Assembly (NCBI GenBank): GCA_903939735.1
Contig: CAJAIA010000023.1
Coordinates: 1-64,000 of the forward strand
From: an uncultured Ignavibacteria bacterium
GTDB taxonomy: Bacteria > Bacteroidota > Ignavibacteria > Kapaibacteriales > Kapaibacteriaceae
Length of the DNA stretch: 64,000 bases
Direction of reading: 5' to 3'
The notes below the pieces were generated by a model. That model made no database searches. It worked only from the letters and a program-made list of their open reading frames with translations, and was not told the origin of the DNA. Within the stretch, counting starts at the first letter, position 1. Each line of letters starts with the position of its first letter. This document shows positions 28,678 through 37,468 of the stretch, one piece after another. Position numbers and translations under genes: made by a program.

Positions 28678-29657
28678 CGTACACCTGCAAGTAGCGCGTC
28701 TTCAACGCGATTGTCCGAAATGTCAGCATGGATCGCAAGGACATACCACGCCGGGTGCGGCGTAGACGTATCATCACGTGCGATAAGTTTACAAAGGTCC
28801 TTCTCCGTTGTTACGAGTCGTGCGCTGTGGCGTCGCGCCGTCTCGACACAACGAAGGATGTCGTCGTGTGTATAGTGGTGATGATCTGGGAACGTGCAGA
28901 CCTCACGAATGCTGTATCCAAGTGAGCGAGCAGTTTCGACAACACGCTCTGGCTGCGCAATACCTGCGACGATCACGATCGACTCATCGATCGACAAATG
29001 GTGTGTTGGATCGTTCCACAAGCACACACCATGCTGGACGATCCTGCATGGCGCGACAATCGTATCGAACCGTGTATGCGGGCGACATTCTTCTGCGGTA
29101 ACATCGCCCATCGTGAGCACAATGTCTGCGCGGTGGAGTGATGGAAGCGGCTCACGTAAACGTCCTGCCGGTATGAGCGACCCATCAATCGTCGCACGAT
29201 CAACAAGTACCACGTCAATAGCGCGCGCCAGTGCACGATGCTGGAATCCATCATCAACAATGATCACATCGCATGGTATCGTACGAGCAACATACTCGGC
29301 TGCTACCGACTTCTGTTCGTGCACCACAACAGGCACACCACACTTCTGAGCATGCAGAAACGCTTCATCTCCAGCGTCATCAACAGAGCACAGGATGTGT
29401 TGTCCGTCGTGCACGACGCACAAACCACGCGACCGTCTGCGGTAGCCCCGCGCGACAATTGCCGGACGTAATCCGTGGCGTTGATAGATGCGCACGAGTT
29501 CGTGGACGACTGGTGTCTTTCCTGTACCACCAACCGATAGATTACCAACGCTCACAACTGGTATCGCTGTGCGCGTGATTGCACGACGTCCCGCGTCGTA
29601 CGCAGCATTGCGTGCGGCAACAATCGATCCGAAGAGCCGAGCGACAAGACCTAGCAT
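28674..29657 (-). CDS. lpxK: Tetraacyldisaccharide 4'-kinase
   Basis: LpxK phosphorylates the lipid A disaccharide at the inner membrane. The 327-residue protein has an N-terminal hydrophobic helix, the P-loop VSVGNLSVGGTGKTPVV (about 33-50), and the VDDGFQHRALARAIDVVLVD segment with the catalytic Asp/His region. It overlaps the DUF374 acyltransferase gene by seven bases and the hydrolase by four, so it sits in the middle of a tightly packed operon. Confidence 0.95.
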   Translation of the reverse strand: MLGLVARLFGSIVAARNAAYDAGRRAITRTAIPVVSVGNLSVGGTGKTPVVHELVRIYQRHGLRPAIVARGYRRRSRGLCVVHDGQHILCSVDDAGDEAFLHAQKCGVPVVVHEQKSVAAEYVARTIPCDVIIVDDGFQHRALARAIDVVLVDRATIDGSLIPAGRLREPLPSLHRADIVLTMGDVTAEECRPHTRFDTIVAPCRIVQHGVCLWNDPTHHLSIDESIVIVAGIAQPERVVETARSLGYSIREVCTFPDHHHYTHDDILRCVETARRHSARLVTTEKDLCKLIARDDTSTPHPAWYVLAIHADISDNRVEDALLAGVR

Positions 29658-30241
29658 TGGATAGAGCCGAGGCGGTGCAACTGCTGTGTAACATCATCAA
29701 TGACGACGCCGACCTCTTCCCGCGTCGCATGCGGAGGTATCTCGATTGGCGTTGATATGTGCAACGTGATGTGACTAAGTGGTAGTGGAAGTTGGAATCG
29801 GTCCCACGAACGGTGAAACACCTTCACACGTGTTGCTCGCATCCGCACCAGAATGAGCGGCACACCAGCACGATGTGCGGCAACGATTGCTCCAGCCTTT
29901 GCAACGTGTGCCGGACCTCGAGGACCATCGGGCGTGATCAGCGACACGTTATCACGTGCTTTGTCTACGATCACCTTCAGCGCTTCACGTCCACCGCGCG
30001 ACGACGACCCCGATACCACCGAATATCCCCAGTCGCGAAGTATTCGCTGGAGCAAGGCACCATCTGTGCTTGGACTCACCAGTACAACCGGACGGAGTGC
30101 ACGGAATGTAGACAACACAGGGAGCATCTCGCCATGCCAGAACGCCACAACACAGGGTCCTGTCGGAAGTCGACCTTCAATTGAAACGTTCCATGTGCGT
30201 GCTAGTACACGAAGCAACAGTGACGCTATCCATGCTTTCAT
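29651..30241 (-). CDS. DUF374-type lysophospholipid/lipid A-like acyltransferase
   Basis: The 196-residue protein starts with a hydrophobic helix. It has the DUF374 blocks VVAFWHGEMLPV (His as probable catalytic base), SSSRGGREALKVIVD, and TPDGPRGPAHVAKAGAIVAAHRAGVPL. These proteins are related to phospholipid acyltransferases. Lying between lpxB and lpxK with overlaps on both sides, it probably acts on lipid A or a neighbouring glycolipid. No waaA (Kdo transferase) is in this operon. Which acyl position it serves cannot be read from sequence. Confidence 0.86.
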   Translation of the reverse strand: MKAWIASLLLRVLARTWNVSIEGRLPTGPCVVAFWHGEMLPVLSTFRALRPVVLVSPSTDGALLQRILRDWGYSVVSGSSSRGGREALKVIVDKARDNVSLITPDGPRGPAHVAKAGAIVAAHRAGVPLILVRMRATRVKVFHRSWDRFQLPLPLSHITLHISTPIEIPPHATREEVGVVIDDVTQQLHRLGSIQC

Positions 30242-31362
30242 CTGCGTAGTGCCTCCACAATCAATGCTGCAGTGCGCTTGCTCGCCCCCTCGCCCGAGAG
30301 CATCTCTCGCACATCAGACATCGCCGTGACAAGTTCCGTGCGACGCGCTGAATCATCGAGCAGTGTTTCAATCTCGTCTGCGATGCGTGTCGACGTTGCA
30401 TCATGTTGGATATACTCGTGTACGACATTACGCTTGAGGAGAAGATTCATCATCGTTACCGAGGTCACCGTTACCAAGCGTTTGCTGATGGCGTAACTCA
30501 ACGGCGATGTACGATAGAACGTTGCGAACGGGAGTCCGCGGAACGCCGCTTCAAGCGTTGACGTACCTGCCTTGATGATCCCAGCAGATGCAGTCTGCAT
30601 CGCTGCGTGTGCATCATCGACGACATCAACGTTACGTTGAACAAGGGGCTCGAGTGCTCGCAGATCAATGTTGCGTGCTCGCGCGACAACGAATGACACG
30701 TCGGAGCGATGCGCACGCACACGGTCGACAACGTCAGCAAGAAGTCCAGTGTGATGATGCAGCTCTTGCGCGCGTGAGCCCGGCATGAGGAGAACCTGAC
30801 CAGGCACACGACCTTGCGTATCGACCGGAATCTCTTCGGCAAGCGGATGCCCAACATACTCGGCGCGGATACCATGGCGCTGAAAGAACTCTACTTCAAA
30901 CGGAAACACCACAAAGAGCCGATCCACAGCAGCAGCAAGTTTTGTGGCGCGACGCTCGCCCCATGCCCAGAGTTGCGGGGCGATGTACCAAAACACCGGC
31001 ACGCGGTTCGTTTTTCGTGCACGGACGCGCGCGGCGAGACGCATGTTGAAGCCCGGGTAATCAACCGGGATAAATGCGACTGGACGTGTACGAGCAATGG
31101 CATCATCGCAGCGGTTCAAGAGCGATCGGAAGAATCGGTATCGCTTGGCGACCTCCCAGAAGCCTGTGACAGCTAGATCGCGGATGTGAGCCAGTGATCG
31201 AAGCCCTTGGAGCTCCATCTCGGGTCCGCCAAAGCCCTCGAACACCACCGTCGGAATATGCGTACGAATCGCGGCCATCAGACGCGCCGCATGGGCATCG
31301 CCCGACGGGTCACCGGCGGTGATAAAGATGTGTACGGGCTGAAGTGGGTCGGAAGGAAGCAT
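30238..31362 (-). CDS. lpxB: Lipid-A-disaccharide synthase
   Basis: LpxB joins UDP-2,3-diacylglucosamine and lipid X to make the lipid A disaccharide. The 374-residue protein shows the GT-B pattern of the family: FITAGDPSGDAHAARLMAAI at the start, GFGGPEMELQG, PQLWAWGERRATKLA, LLMPGSRAQELHHH, and the ASGT-equivalent AGIIKAGTSTLEAAF. It heads the minus-strand lipid A operon. The spacer to the divergent T9SS protein gene (31363-31427) must hold both promoters. Confidence 0.96.
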   Translation of the reverse strand: MLPSDPLQPVHIFITAGDPSGDAHAARLMAAIRTHIPTVVFEGFGGPEMELQGLRSLAHIRDLAVTGFWEVAKRYRFFRSLLNRCDDAIARTRPVAFIPVDYPGFNMRLAARVRARKTNRVPVFWYIAPQLWAWGERRATKLAAAVDRLFVVFPFEVEFFQRHGIRAEYVGHPLAEEIPVDTQGRVPGQVLLMPGSRAQELHHHTGLLADVVDRVRAHRSDVSFVVARARNIDLRALEPLVQRNVDVVDDAHAAMQTASAGIIKAGTSTLEAAFRGLPFATFYRTSPLSYAISKRLVTVTSVTMMNLLLKRNVVHEYIQHDATSTRIADEIETLLDDSARRTELVTAMSDVREMLSGEGASKRTAALIVEALRR

Positions 31363-31427
31363 GGCACGGAAAATGATGTCTGCAAACTCGGTATATTCGA
31401 GCCACTGACAAACTCTGGATAGATACT

Positions 31428-32117
31428 ATGATGCGCGCACTTCTCCTTCTTGCCTTCGTTTCAATCCTTGGAACCGGCCTTACGGCTGGTACAACGGTAC
31501 GAATTCTGCCAACACCACGGCAGGCAAATGTCGACGGAATGCCTGGTGCAAGCATCAAGCGGATGCCGCTTGGTGGCGAGTTCCTGCTCACCGTGAACAA
31601 GGGTGAGGATGTGAGCTTCTATCAACTCCAGTGGTTCAAGAATGGTGTCGCAATTCCGGGTCAGACCGGACAAGAGCTGCGCTACACACATGCCTCTGGC
31701 GACATGGCGGGTGTCTACACCGTCACCATGGCCAATCCATGTGCGAAGGTTGAATCATCACCAATCCACGTCATCGTCGAGCGACGCAAGTTCCAAGTCA
31801 ACACCACTGTTGGTGAGCCACGCGTTATTGCCGGAGTCGATGGCACGTCGTCATTCGAACTCAGCGACGTAGCTCCGAATCCTGTCCAAGATCGTGCAAA
31901 GATCACCTTCGTCACACGCGAGCCTTCGCTTGTAACGATCCGCGTGCACGATGTCACTGGCGCCGTGGTAGCTACACTTGTCAACGACGAACTCCCTGCT
32001 GGCGAGCACTCAGCAACAATCATCACACGCGAGTACGACATGAGCTCGTCGCTCTACTACGTTGTGATGTCGGCTCAGGGATTCACAGACACAAAGCCTC
32101 TGCTCATCGCGAAGTAA
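31428..32117 (+). CDS. Small T9SS-sorted protein with an Ig-like domain
   Basis: The 229-residue protein has a signal peptide (MMRALLLLAFVSILGTGLTAG) and one Ig-like domain (about 40-125; FYQLQWFKNGVAIPGQTGQ ... GVYTVTMANPC). From about residue 140 a T9SS type-A sorting domain follows: LSDVAPNPVQDRAKITF, VRVHD-like VTIRVHDVTGAV, SSSLYYVVMSAQG. It is probably a cell-surface protein. No enzyme motif is present. The DUF3298-like lipoprotein gene begins six bases after the stop. Confidence 0.88.
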   Translation: MMRALLLLAFVSILGTGLTAGTTVRILPTPRQANVDGMPGASIKRMPLGGEFLLTVNKGEDVSFYQLQWFKNGVAIPGQTGQELRYTHASGDMAGVYTVTMANPCAKVESSPIHVIVERRKFQVNTTVGEPRVIAGVDGTSSFELSDVAPNPVQDRAKITFVTREPSLVTIRVHDVTGAVVATLVNDELPAGEHSATIITREYDMSSSLYYVVMSAQGFTDTKPLLIAK

Positions 32118-32123
32118 CTAGCG

Positions 32124-32927
32124 ATGCTCCGCGAGCTTCACCATAGCGCTCTCGTCATCATTGCGCTAGCAGTGGTGGCAGGATGCAACTCGCACGAAGC
32201 TACAACTCCTCTCGATCGAACACTCACATTCCGTGATAGTACACTCACGGTAATGGCAGACACGTGTACGGATTCGTCGTGCATAGTGGAAGACTGTGGC
32301 GGCATCAGCATTGATCGCGTGATCGTCCAAGGCGACTCAGCCGTTGCATCGCGCATCAACACTGTGCTTGCATCGACGTACCTTGCTGCGCTGGGCGGAC
32401 CCAACCCCGACGCTCCGCAGTTCGCATCGATCGGTGAAGCTGTCTCGATGTTTCTTTCCCAGCAAGCCGCGTTCCGCAAGGAAATGCCTGAATCAGCCAG
32501 TGGTGATTGGACATTCATGGCGCGTGATTCAGTTGTTCGCTTGGATAGTATCGTCTGCGTTCGCCAATTGGCGTACAGCTTCACGGGTGGAGCACACGGC
32601 AACACTGTCGTAGCAATGCCAGCATTTCGCGCCGCGACCGGCGAGCGCGTCACCTGGCGTGATCTCACAACCGACACCAATGCATTCATCGCAGCTGCAG
32701 AACGTGCGTTCCGTCGCACCACGCAGATGTCAACGCGTGACACATATGCGAAGGCCGGCTTCTGGTTTGAGAACGAGCGGTTTACGCTTCCGAATGTGAT
32801 CGGCATCACGCCGACAGGCTACGTGCTGATGTACAATCAGTATGAGGTTGCGCCATACTCGTATGGCGTGATCGAGGTGCGGCTCCCGTTCGATTCCCTG
32901 ACTACCACACAACCGTCGTCGAAGTAA
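32124..32927 (+). CDS. DUF3298-like (RsiV-type) lipoprotein
   Basis: The 267-residue protein has lipobox LAVVAGC (Cys near residue 21). Its segment QLAYSFTGGAHGNTVVAMPAF followed by GERVTWRDLTTD matches the DUF3298 fold found in RsiV and in many Bacteroidota lipoproteins. The C-terminal VAPYSYGVIEVRLPF is also typical of the family. In RsiV this domain binds lysozyme; whether that holds here is unknown. The final 26 bases overlap the convergent lipase-like gene. Confidence 0.8.
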   Translation: MLRELHHSALVIIALAVVAGCNSHEATTPLDRTLTFRDSTLTVMADTCTDSSCIVEDCGGISIDRVIVQGDSAVASRINTVLASTYLAALGGPNPDAPQFASIGEAVSMFLSQQAAFRKEMPESASGDWTFMARDSVVRLDSIVCVRQLAYSFTGGAHGNTVVAMPAFRAATGERVTWRDLTTDTNAFIAAAERAFRRTTQMSTRDTYAKAGFWFENERFTLPNVIGITPTGYVLMYNQYEVAPYSYGVIEVRLPFDSLTTTQPSSK

Positions 32928-34242
32928 CGTAGCCAAACGAGTTCGTCACGGCAACGCCAAACGTATACGTTTGCTTCGCTTCGACGTCAATCCCCTGCAA
33001 CGGCACAACGTAGCGCGCAACCAGCTGATCGTGATCACGCACCATTGTGGAGCTACCACGTGGAGCAACAAACCGCAGCGGCTGACTGCCCTTGAGATCT
33101 ATCGTTACGGAACATTGCAGCGGGATATGATCTGCTACATCGACGAGCATGACTGGTGCACCGTTACGAACACATACGCGTGCCGCAACAATCGATGCTC
33201 GCTCATCAAGGCTCGCGCGCTGTACGTCGCTATTGCGAGCAAGGTGCGATACATGCAACGTGCTGATGTTCACCACGCGCGACGTACGACGGCGTGACGG
33301 ATCAGCCTTGAAGTACGCAACGTTCATCATGTCCTGACTGCGCGTACTCACGATACCATCACCATCATCGAAGAGATCCGATACCGAACCGCCGAAGAAG
33401 GATAATACCTTGCGGAGGACTTCCTGCAGGGCCTGGGGATCAAGCTTCTTGACGCCATCAACAACATCGACATCGCCGATCACGCTCACGTATTCAACGT
33501 CGAGCGGATGTGCTCGTTTATTCAGTGTCGCAAGAAACACGCCATCATCCTCCGGACGTCGGAGATCGCGCACTGCGGGAGCATCGAATGGTACGTCGCC
33601 CTCCACCGCTGTGAGCGTCGCGAGCGCTGCTTTGCATGGTTGCGCAAGCACAACGTTCTGCTCATCGACGCAGCGCTTGAGTGACGTCTTCCAGTTCCAC
33701 ACACGTGCGTACGGCGATCCATCGTGTGGCGTACCAATCGTGATCAACCGTTTCACGTGATGATCACGCACATGATCAACCAGATACGAACGCGCGGCAA
33801 GTCCGCCCATGCTGTAGCCAATCAGTATCACACGATTGGCGCCCGTCACAGCACGTACGTAGTCGATGCACGCATCAAGCTCAGTGGTCCATGCACGCAC
33901 CGAATCAACAGGATTACGGAATTGCACCGTGTAAAAATCAGCATCACCACTTCCGGCGAGTGACCGCTGCAGTCCGCCACGTGCGTTCACCTTCAGATCG
34001 CCCCCATAGCGAAGTCCGAGGTCCTTCTTGAAGTACGTCGTCGCTTCACCATGCCACACATCGGCCTTCTGACCGAGTCCGTGCAACAGGAGAATAGGAT
34101 ATGGCACCTTCATCGACGATGTCGTGCTCGATTCAGGGAATGCAGGCAATCCAACAAGCTTGCGTGGCACTGATGCGCACGACGCGATCATGATGCACAG
34201 AAGTGTGAGCGCAGATAGTCGCAGCATCGAGAGGTTACGCAT
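32902..34242 (-). CDS. Lipase/esterase-family lipoprotein (alpha/beta hydrolase)
   Basis: The 446-residue protein has a lipoprotein signal (LTLLCIMIASCASVP). YPILLLHGLGQKADVWHG is an oxyanion-hole HG segment. The nucleophile elbow LIGYSMGGLAARSYLV has its Ser near residue 145, followed by ITIGTPHDGSP, as in triacylglycerol lipases and phospholipases. The C-terminal 90 residues form an extra beta domain. I chose the ATG at 34242, which overlaps the CNNM stop by eight bases; the ATG at 34227 is an alternative. Longer frames run into the CNNM gene. The substrate is probably lipid or ester, but this is unproven. Confidence 0.85.
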   Translation of the reverse strand: MRNLSMLRLSALTLLCIMIASCASVPRKLVGLPAFPESSTTSSMKVPYPILLLHGLGQKADVWHGEATTYFKKDLGLRYGGDLKVNARGGLQRSLAGSGDADFYTVQFRNPVDSVRAWTTELDACIDYVRAVTGANRVILIGYSMGGLAARSYLVDHVRDHHVKRLITIGTPHDGSPYARVWNWKTSLKRCVDEQNVVLAQPCKAALATLTAVEGDVPFDAPAVRDLRRPEDDGVFLATLNKRAHPLDVEYVSVIGDVDVVDGVKKLDPQALQEVLRKVLSFFGGSVSDLFDDGDGIVSTRSQDMMNVAYFKADPSRRRTSRVVNISTLHVSHLARNSDVQRASLDERASIVAARVCVRNGAPVMLVDVADHIPLQCSVTIDLKGSQPLRFVAPRGSSTMVRDHDQLVARYVVPLQGIDVEAKQTYTFGVAVTNSFGYVTSTTVVW

Positions 34243-35530
34243 CGCTTCGACGAACCAAACGCACACGCTCAACGCGACGTGGCGTGCTCGATAGCACCGT
34301 GCAATCGTAGACATCCAGCACAACAACATCATTGGTACTTGGGATGCGTCCTGCAACGTGCGTGATCAATCCGCCGATTGTCTCGTAGTCATCGCGCTCT
34401 GGGAGTGAGTACGGCAAGAGTTCATTTGCTTCATCGATGCGGATGGACGCATCCAGTTCATACGAGCCCGGCGTTTGTTCCTGCACCAGTGGCGCTTCTT
34501 CGTCGTACTCGTCTTGAATGTTACCCACCAGCTCTTCGAGAATGTCCTCGAGTGTGAGCAAACCAGCGGTACCGCCAAACTCGTCAAGCACAACAGCAAG
34601 GTGTACCTTGTCGCGCTGGAGATCACGCAACAAACGCTTGATCTTCACATCCTCTTGCACCATGTAGGGGGCATGCAGAATATCCTGCAGGATGATCAGC
34701 TCTTTGTGATGCATGAGCGTGAGCAAGTCCTTTGCATAGATAATGCCGATGATGTTGTCGATCGAGCCGATGTAGACCGGCAGACGTGAGTAACCTTCGT
34801 TCATCACGAAGTCAACAAGGTCTTCTACGGGAAGCGTGCCATCGACGCCCACGACCTTCGAGCGAGGCACCATCACCTGCGATGCCATCGTCTCGGTGAA
34901 CTCGAAGACGTTCTCAATGAGTTCACGCTCGGAGATTTCCAACGCGCCCTGCTTCGAGCTCTCGGCAATCAGGTAGCGGATCTCTTCTGGGGAGTGCACT
35001 TCGTGCTCTGGCGCTGGTTCGATACCAACAGCACGCAGCATCATGTTCGACATTGCGTTGAGGCTGACGATAATCGGACGGAACACGAGATAGAACGCAC
35101 GCATCGGTATAGCAACGGCTAGCGTTACAGCTTCGGAACGGCGAATAGCGAGTGACTTCGGCGCCATCTCGCCAACCACGATGTGGAGCACCGTGATAAT
35201 GGAGAAGGCGATGACAATCGAAATCGTGTGAAGTACCGCCGGATCGAGCGTGACCCCGAGTCCGTGTGCCAGATCAAGCACAATCGACGAAACAACACTC
35301 TCACCGATCCAACCAAGTCCAAGAGAGGCGAGCGTAATTCCAAGCTGTGACGCGCTGAGATAGGCGTCGAGATTTCCAAGAATGCTGCGAGCTATCCCAG
35401 CGAGCATACTGCCTTCGCGTGCACGAAGCTCTATCTGTGAGATACGTACTTTAACGATAGCGAACTCAGCAGCAACGAAAAATCCGTTGAGCACAACGAA
35501 GAACAGCGTAAGAGCAATGTTCCAAACCAT
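34235..35530 (-). CDS. CNNM/CorC (HlyC)-family membrane protein with CBS domains
   Basis: The 431-residue protein has an N-terminal DUF21/CNNM membrane domain (about 1-190; FFVVLNGFFVAAEFAIVKVR and ASLGLGWIGES). A CBS pair follows (about 205-335; MVPRSKVVGVDGTLPVEDL, IIGIIYAKDLL). A CorC_HlyC domain closes it (about 345-425; DYETIGGLITHVAGRIP). Such proteins are linked to magnesium or cobalt efflux. Its 5' end and upstream bases are partly duplicated 2 kb away next to recO (37522-37575), so an insertion has remodelled its promoter region. Confidence 0.93.
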   Translation of the reverse strand: MVWNIALTLFFVVLNGFFVAAEFAIVKVRISQIELRAREGSMLAGIARSILGNLDAYLSASQLGITLASLGLGWIGESVVSSIVLDLAHGLGVTLDPAVLHTISIVIAFSIITVLHIVVGEMAPKSLAIRRSEAVTLAVAIPMRAFYLVFRPIIVSLNAMSNMMLRAVGIEPAPEHEVHSPEEIRYLIAESSKQGALEISERELIENVFEFTETMASQVMVPRSKVVGVDGTLPVEDLVDFVMNEGYSRLPVYIGSIDNIIGIIYAKDLLTLMHHKELIILQDILHAPYMVQEDVKIKRLLRDLQRDKVHLAVVLDEFGGTAGLLTLEDILEELVGNIQDEYDEEAPLVQEQTPGSYELDASIRIDEANELLPYSLPERDDYETIGGLITHVAGRIPSTNDVVVLDVYDCTVLSSTPRRVERVRLVRRSDA

Positions 35531-35542
35531 GGTTCAATATAC
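35489..35542. repeat. Flanking direct repeat, copy 1 (5' end of the CNNM gene)
   Basis: 54 bases match 37522-37575 at 48 positions, in the same orientation. The copy covers the first 14 codons of the CNNM gene and 12 bases upstream. Together the two copies bracket the AT-rich patch. Confidence 0.85.
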
Positions 35543-35838
35543 GCGCTTGATCATACATGCTTCGCATCCGTACGGGCAAGTGCACCTATCAGGGCTGATA
35601 CTGCCATCAATAGTTCACCTGGTAACAGATACAAGGAATGGCGATGGCAGGGAGAGCAACGATATTCCGCGTAGTAGAAGCGTGGAAGTGCAGTGGGATC
35701 GGGCAACAGAAATATGCCGAGGAGATCGGCATGGGCTGCAGTACGCTGAAGTAATGGAGCAGGAAGTACAGGCAGCAGCATACGAGCACTGCGTTGCTCG
35801 GCTAGGATGCAACCTGTTGTTGCTCGGGTGGATACGGA
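35531..35838. other. Stretch without a convincing gene at the left end of the AT-rich patch
   Basis: About 300 bases lie upstream of the CNNM gene. A 76-codon minus-strand frame (35551-35781) has a Cys-x2-Cys and a hydrophobic end, but no ribosome site and no recognisable family. I see no RNA gene or clear promoter. Confidence 0.5.
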
Positions 35839-36192
35839 TTAGACCCGATTCTTCAATGCAACAACATCCTTTACAACTACAATAGCAATCGACCCAATCA
35901 CAACCACGTGTACAAACATGGAGACTAAATCGATATTTGGTACCCTTGTCGTGGCAACAAGTGCACTCCAAACAATGGAGGCAAACAGAGTTGTGCAAAC
36001 GACAGGCTTAATCCACGTTGTGTGGATATCGATCGAGTACATGCGTAGCAGTGAAATTAATGCGAGGTTGATTCCGGTCAAGCTTTGCTGTACTGTTGAA
36101 GACATCCCAAAATCAACGAAAAGGAGAATTGGGATCAACAAGTAGAGCATTGCCACAATTACTCTTGTCGGTGAGTTTAGAGTTCGGAACAT
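35839..36192 (-). CDS. Small integral membrane protein of unknown function
   Basis: The 117-residue protein is largely hydrophobic, with three or four membrane segments (VIVAMLYLLIPILLFVDFG; LTGINLALISLL; VVCTTLFASIVWSALVA; MFVHVVVIGSIAIVVVKDV). The ATG at 36192 has a weak AAAGAG nine bases upstream. It begins 23 bases after the lipoprotein reading frame stops, so the two were likely co-transcribed. Codon use is AT-richer than in neighbouring genes. A partner role for the glycine-rich lipoprotein (for example protection or anchoring) is speculation. Confidence 0.6.
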   Translation of the reverse strand: MFRTLNSPTRVIVAMLYLLIPILLFVDFGMSSTVQQSLTGINLALISLLRMYSIDIHTTWIKPVVCTTLFASIVWSALVATTRVPNIDLVSMFVHVVVIGSIAIVVVKDVVALKNRV

Positions 36193-36214
36193 TACAGACT
36201 CTTTAAAAAACAAC

Positions 36215-37119
36215 TTACCACCAACCAAGTATTAATGAGACGGCTCCCGAAGCAGAGACTCCTGCTTTTACACCAGCCCAAGCACCACCTGCAACCCCGA
36301 CTCCACCCGTTCCACCTGTAATAGAACCAAAGACGGCGCATCCAACAACGACATCCGTACAAACTTCAGCAATTGTCTTGATTCCCTTCTTTGTTTGATC
36401 ACTGACTGAAACATGTCCGTCATTGCCCTTCGAGGAATTCCAAGGATTACCTGTCCCGCTTCCTCGCATTTCGTGGTATTCAGAGGCCCAGTAGTTACCG
36501 GAATGTTTAAATATTGCGATTGCGCAACGTGCTGCCATATCACCAGACCCCCAAGAATCTGCTAAGATGTCACATTCAATTGCTGCGATGGAATCTAGAA
36601 GTCGATCAACAGTCCAGGATGTATCACTAGTCGCCCCTTTTGCGACAGCCACCATTCTTTTTATATAGTCTACGCTCTTTTGTGAGCACGCTGCATAAGG
36701 TGTCAGTGTGTCAAAAATCTGGTGTGCCCGTGCTGTTAAGGAATCCATATTATGAATTCGAGCAAACATACCATTGAGTACAGTGTTGCCAATTAGATCT
36801 GTGTTGGCACTAGGCCTGCCAGGCCAATAATCATCAAAAACACTGTCGTACCAGTAGCTTGACATCGCAAGCGAGCTGTCAATAAACGACTGGTCAACCC
36901 AATTACCCTGCGAAAGCGGTATCCATGTCAAATTTGTACGATAGTAATCAAGTCCAAGATTATGTGCTATGCCAACCCACTCGTACGGATTGATGGATTG
37001 ATGGATTGAATAGACACATCCTTTGGATTATAGTTTAACGATGAAGTAGGGTTGCTATCCGTACACGATATAGCAATCATACCAACTGAAATGAGGCTAA
37101 CAACCAAGAACTTTGACAT
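36215..37119 (-). pseudogene. Lipoprotein gene frameshifted inside an 8-bp tandem repeat
   Basis: The gene begins at an ATG at 37119 with AGAGG seven bases upstream. It encodes a signal-like N-terminus ending IAISCTDSNP, but after 50 codons reaches a TAG at 36967. The second frame, from about 37026 to 36215, has no ATG yet continues the protein (NPYEWVGIAHNLGLDYY, then a Cys-poor helical body, then a Gly-rich hydrophobic end with GGTGGVGVAGGAW). The switch lies in the GGATTGAT repeat (36987-37009). Deleting one 8-bp unit joins the frames as SIQSINPYEWVG, giving about 298 residues. The N-P-Y-E-x-V-G-I-x-H-N phrase is common in Bacteroidota lipoproteins of unknown role. It could be a pseudogene, a phase-variable gene, or a sequencing error. 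Confidence 0.75.
36987..37009. repeat. 8-bp tandem repeat (GGATTGAT), nearly three copies
   Basis: Two full units and seven bases of a third lie inside the lipoprotein coding sequence. As 8 is not a multiple of 3, each gain or loss of a unit shifts the frame; the present number puts the downstream part out of frame. Confidence 0.9.
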
Positions 37120-37195
37120 AAATGAACCTCTCATCAGATACTTCTAAATGTTATGGGTGATACATTCTGTGATTGCTTGATTTAGGCGGCCATTT

Positions 37196-37468
37196 TCATA
37201 ACACCGTCTGGTATACGATGCCGTGAAGAATACTGGCGGCGTGAACGAATCCATTGATCCTCCGCCATGTGTTCTCAGCCTGTTTCGCGCGCATGAACAT
37301 CATTCTAACTACGGCCTCTCGCGAGCCGTTGCCGTTGGTCTGCTCTCTTCGTCGACTGATCGTCGCGAACATTGATTCGACCACGTTCATCGACTGTATG
37401 AACTCCCAGTTTGCGGCCATACATAACGACACGGGGTAAACATACACACAATCAAACGATTTCCACAT
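37196..37468 (-). pseudogene. Remnant of an IS256/Mutator-type transposase (C-terminal part)
   Basis: A 90-codon frame carries the C-terminal signature of IS256-family transposases: AANWEFIQSMNVVESMFATI corresponds to the family's '(H)W-(K)-x-I-x-(T/S)-x-N-x-(I/V)-E-S-x-F-A-T' block. RRREQTNGNGSREAVVRMMF and AENTWRRINGF follow, matching the usual 'R-T-K-G-x-(G/S)-S-(R)' and 'W-R-R-(L/I)-(N/D)-G'. The DDE catalytic domain that should lie upstream is missing. I found no terminal inverted repeats. Confidence 0.75.

Noticed and set aside
35551-35781. 76-codon minus-strand frame in the patch
   Set aside because: No ribosome site, no family pattern, and two other frames over the same DNA look equally open; kept only as uncharacterised sequence.
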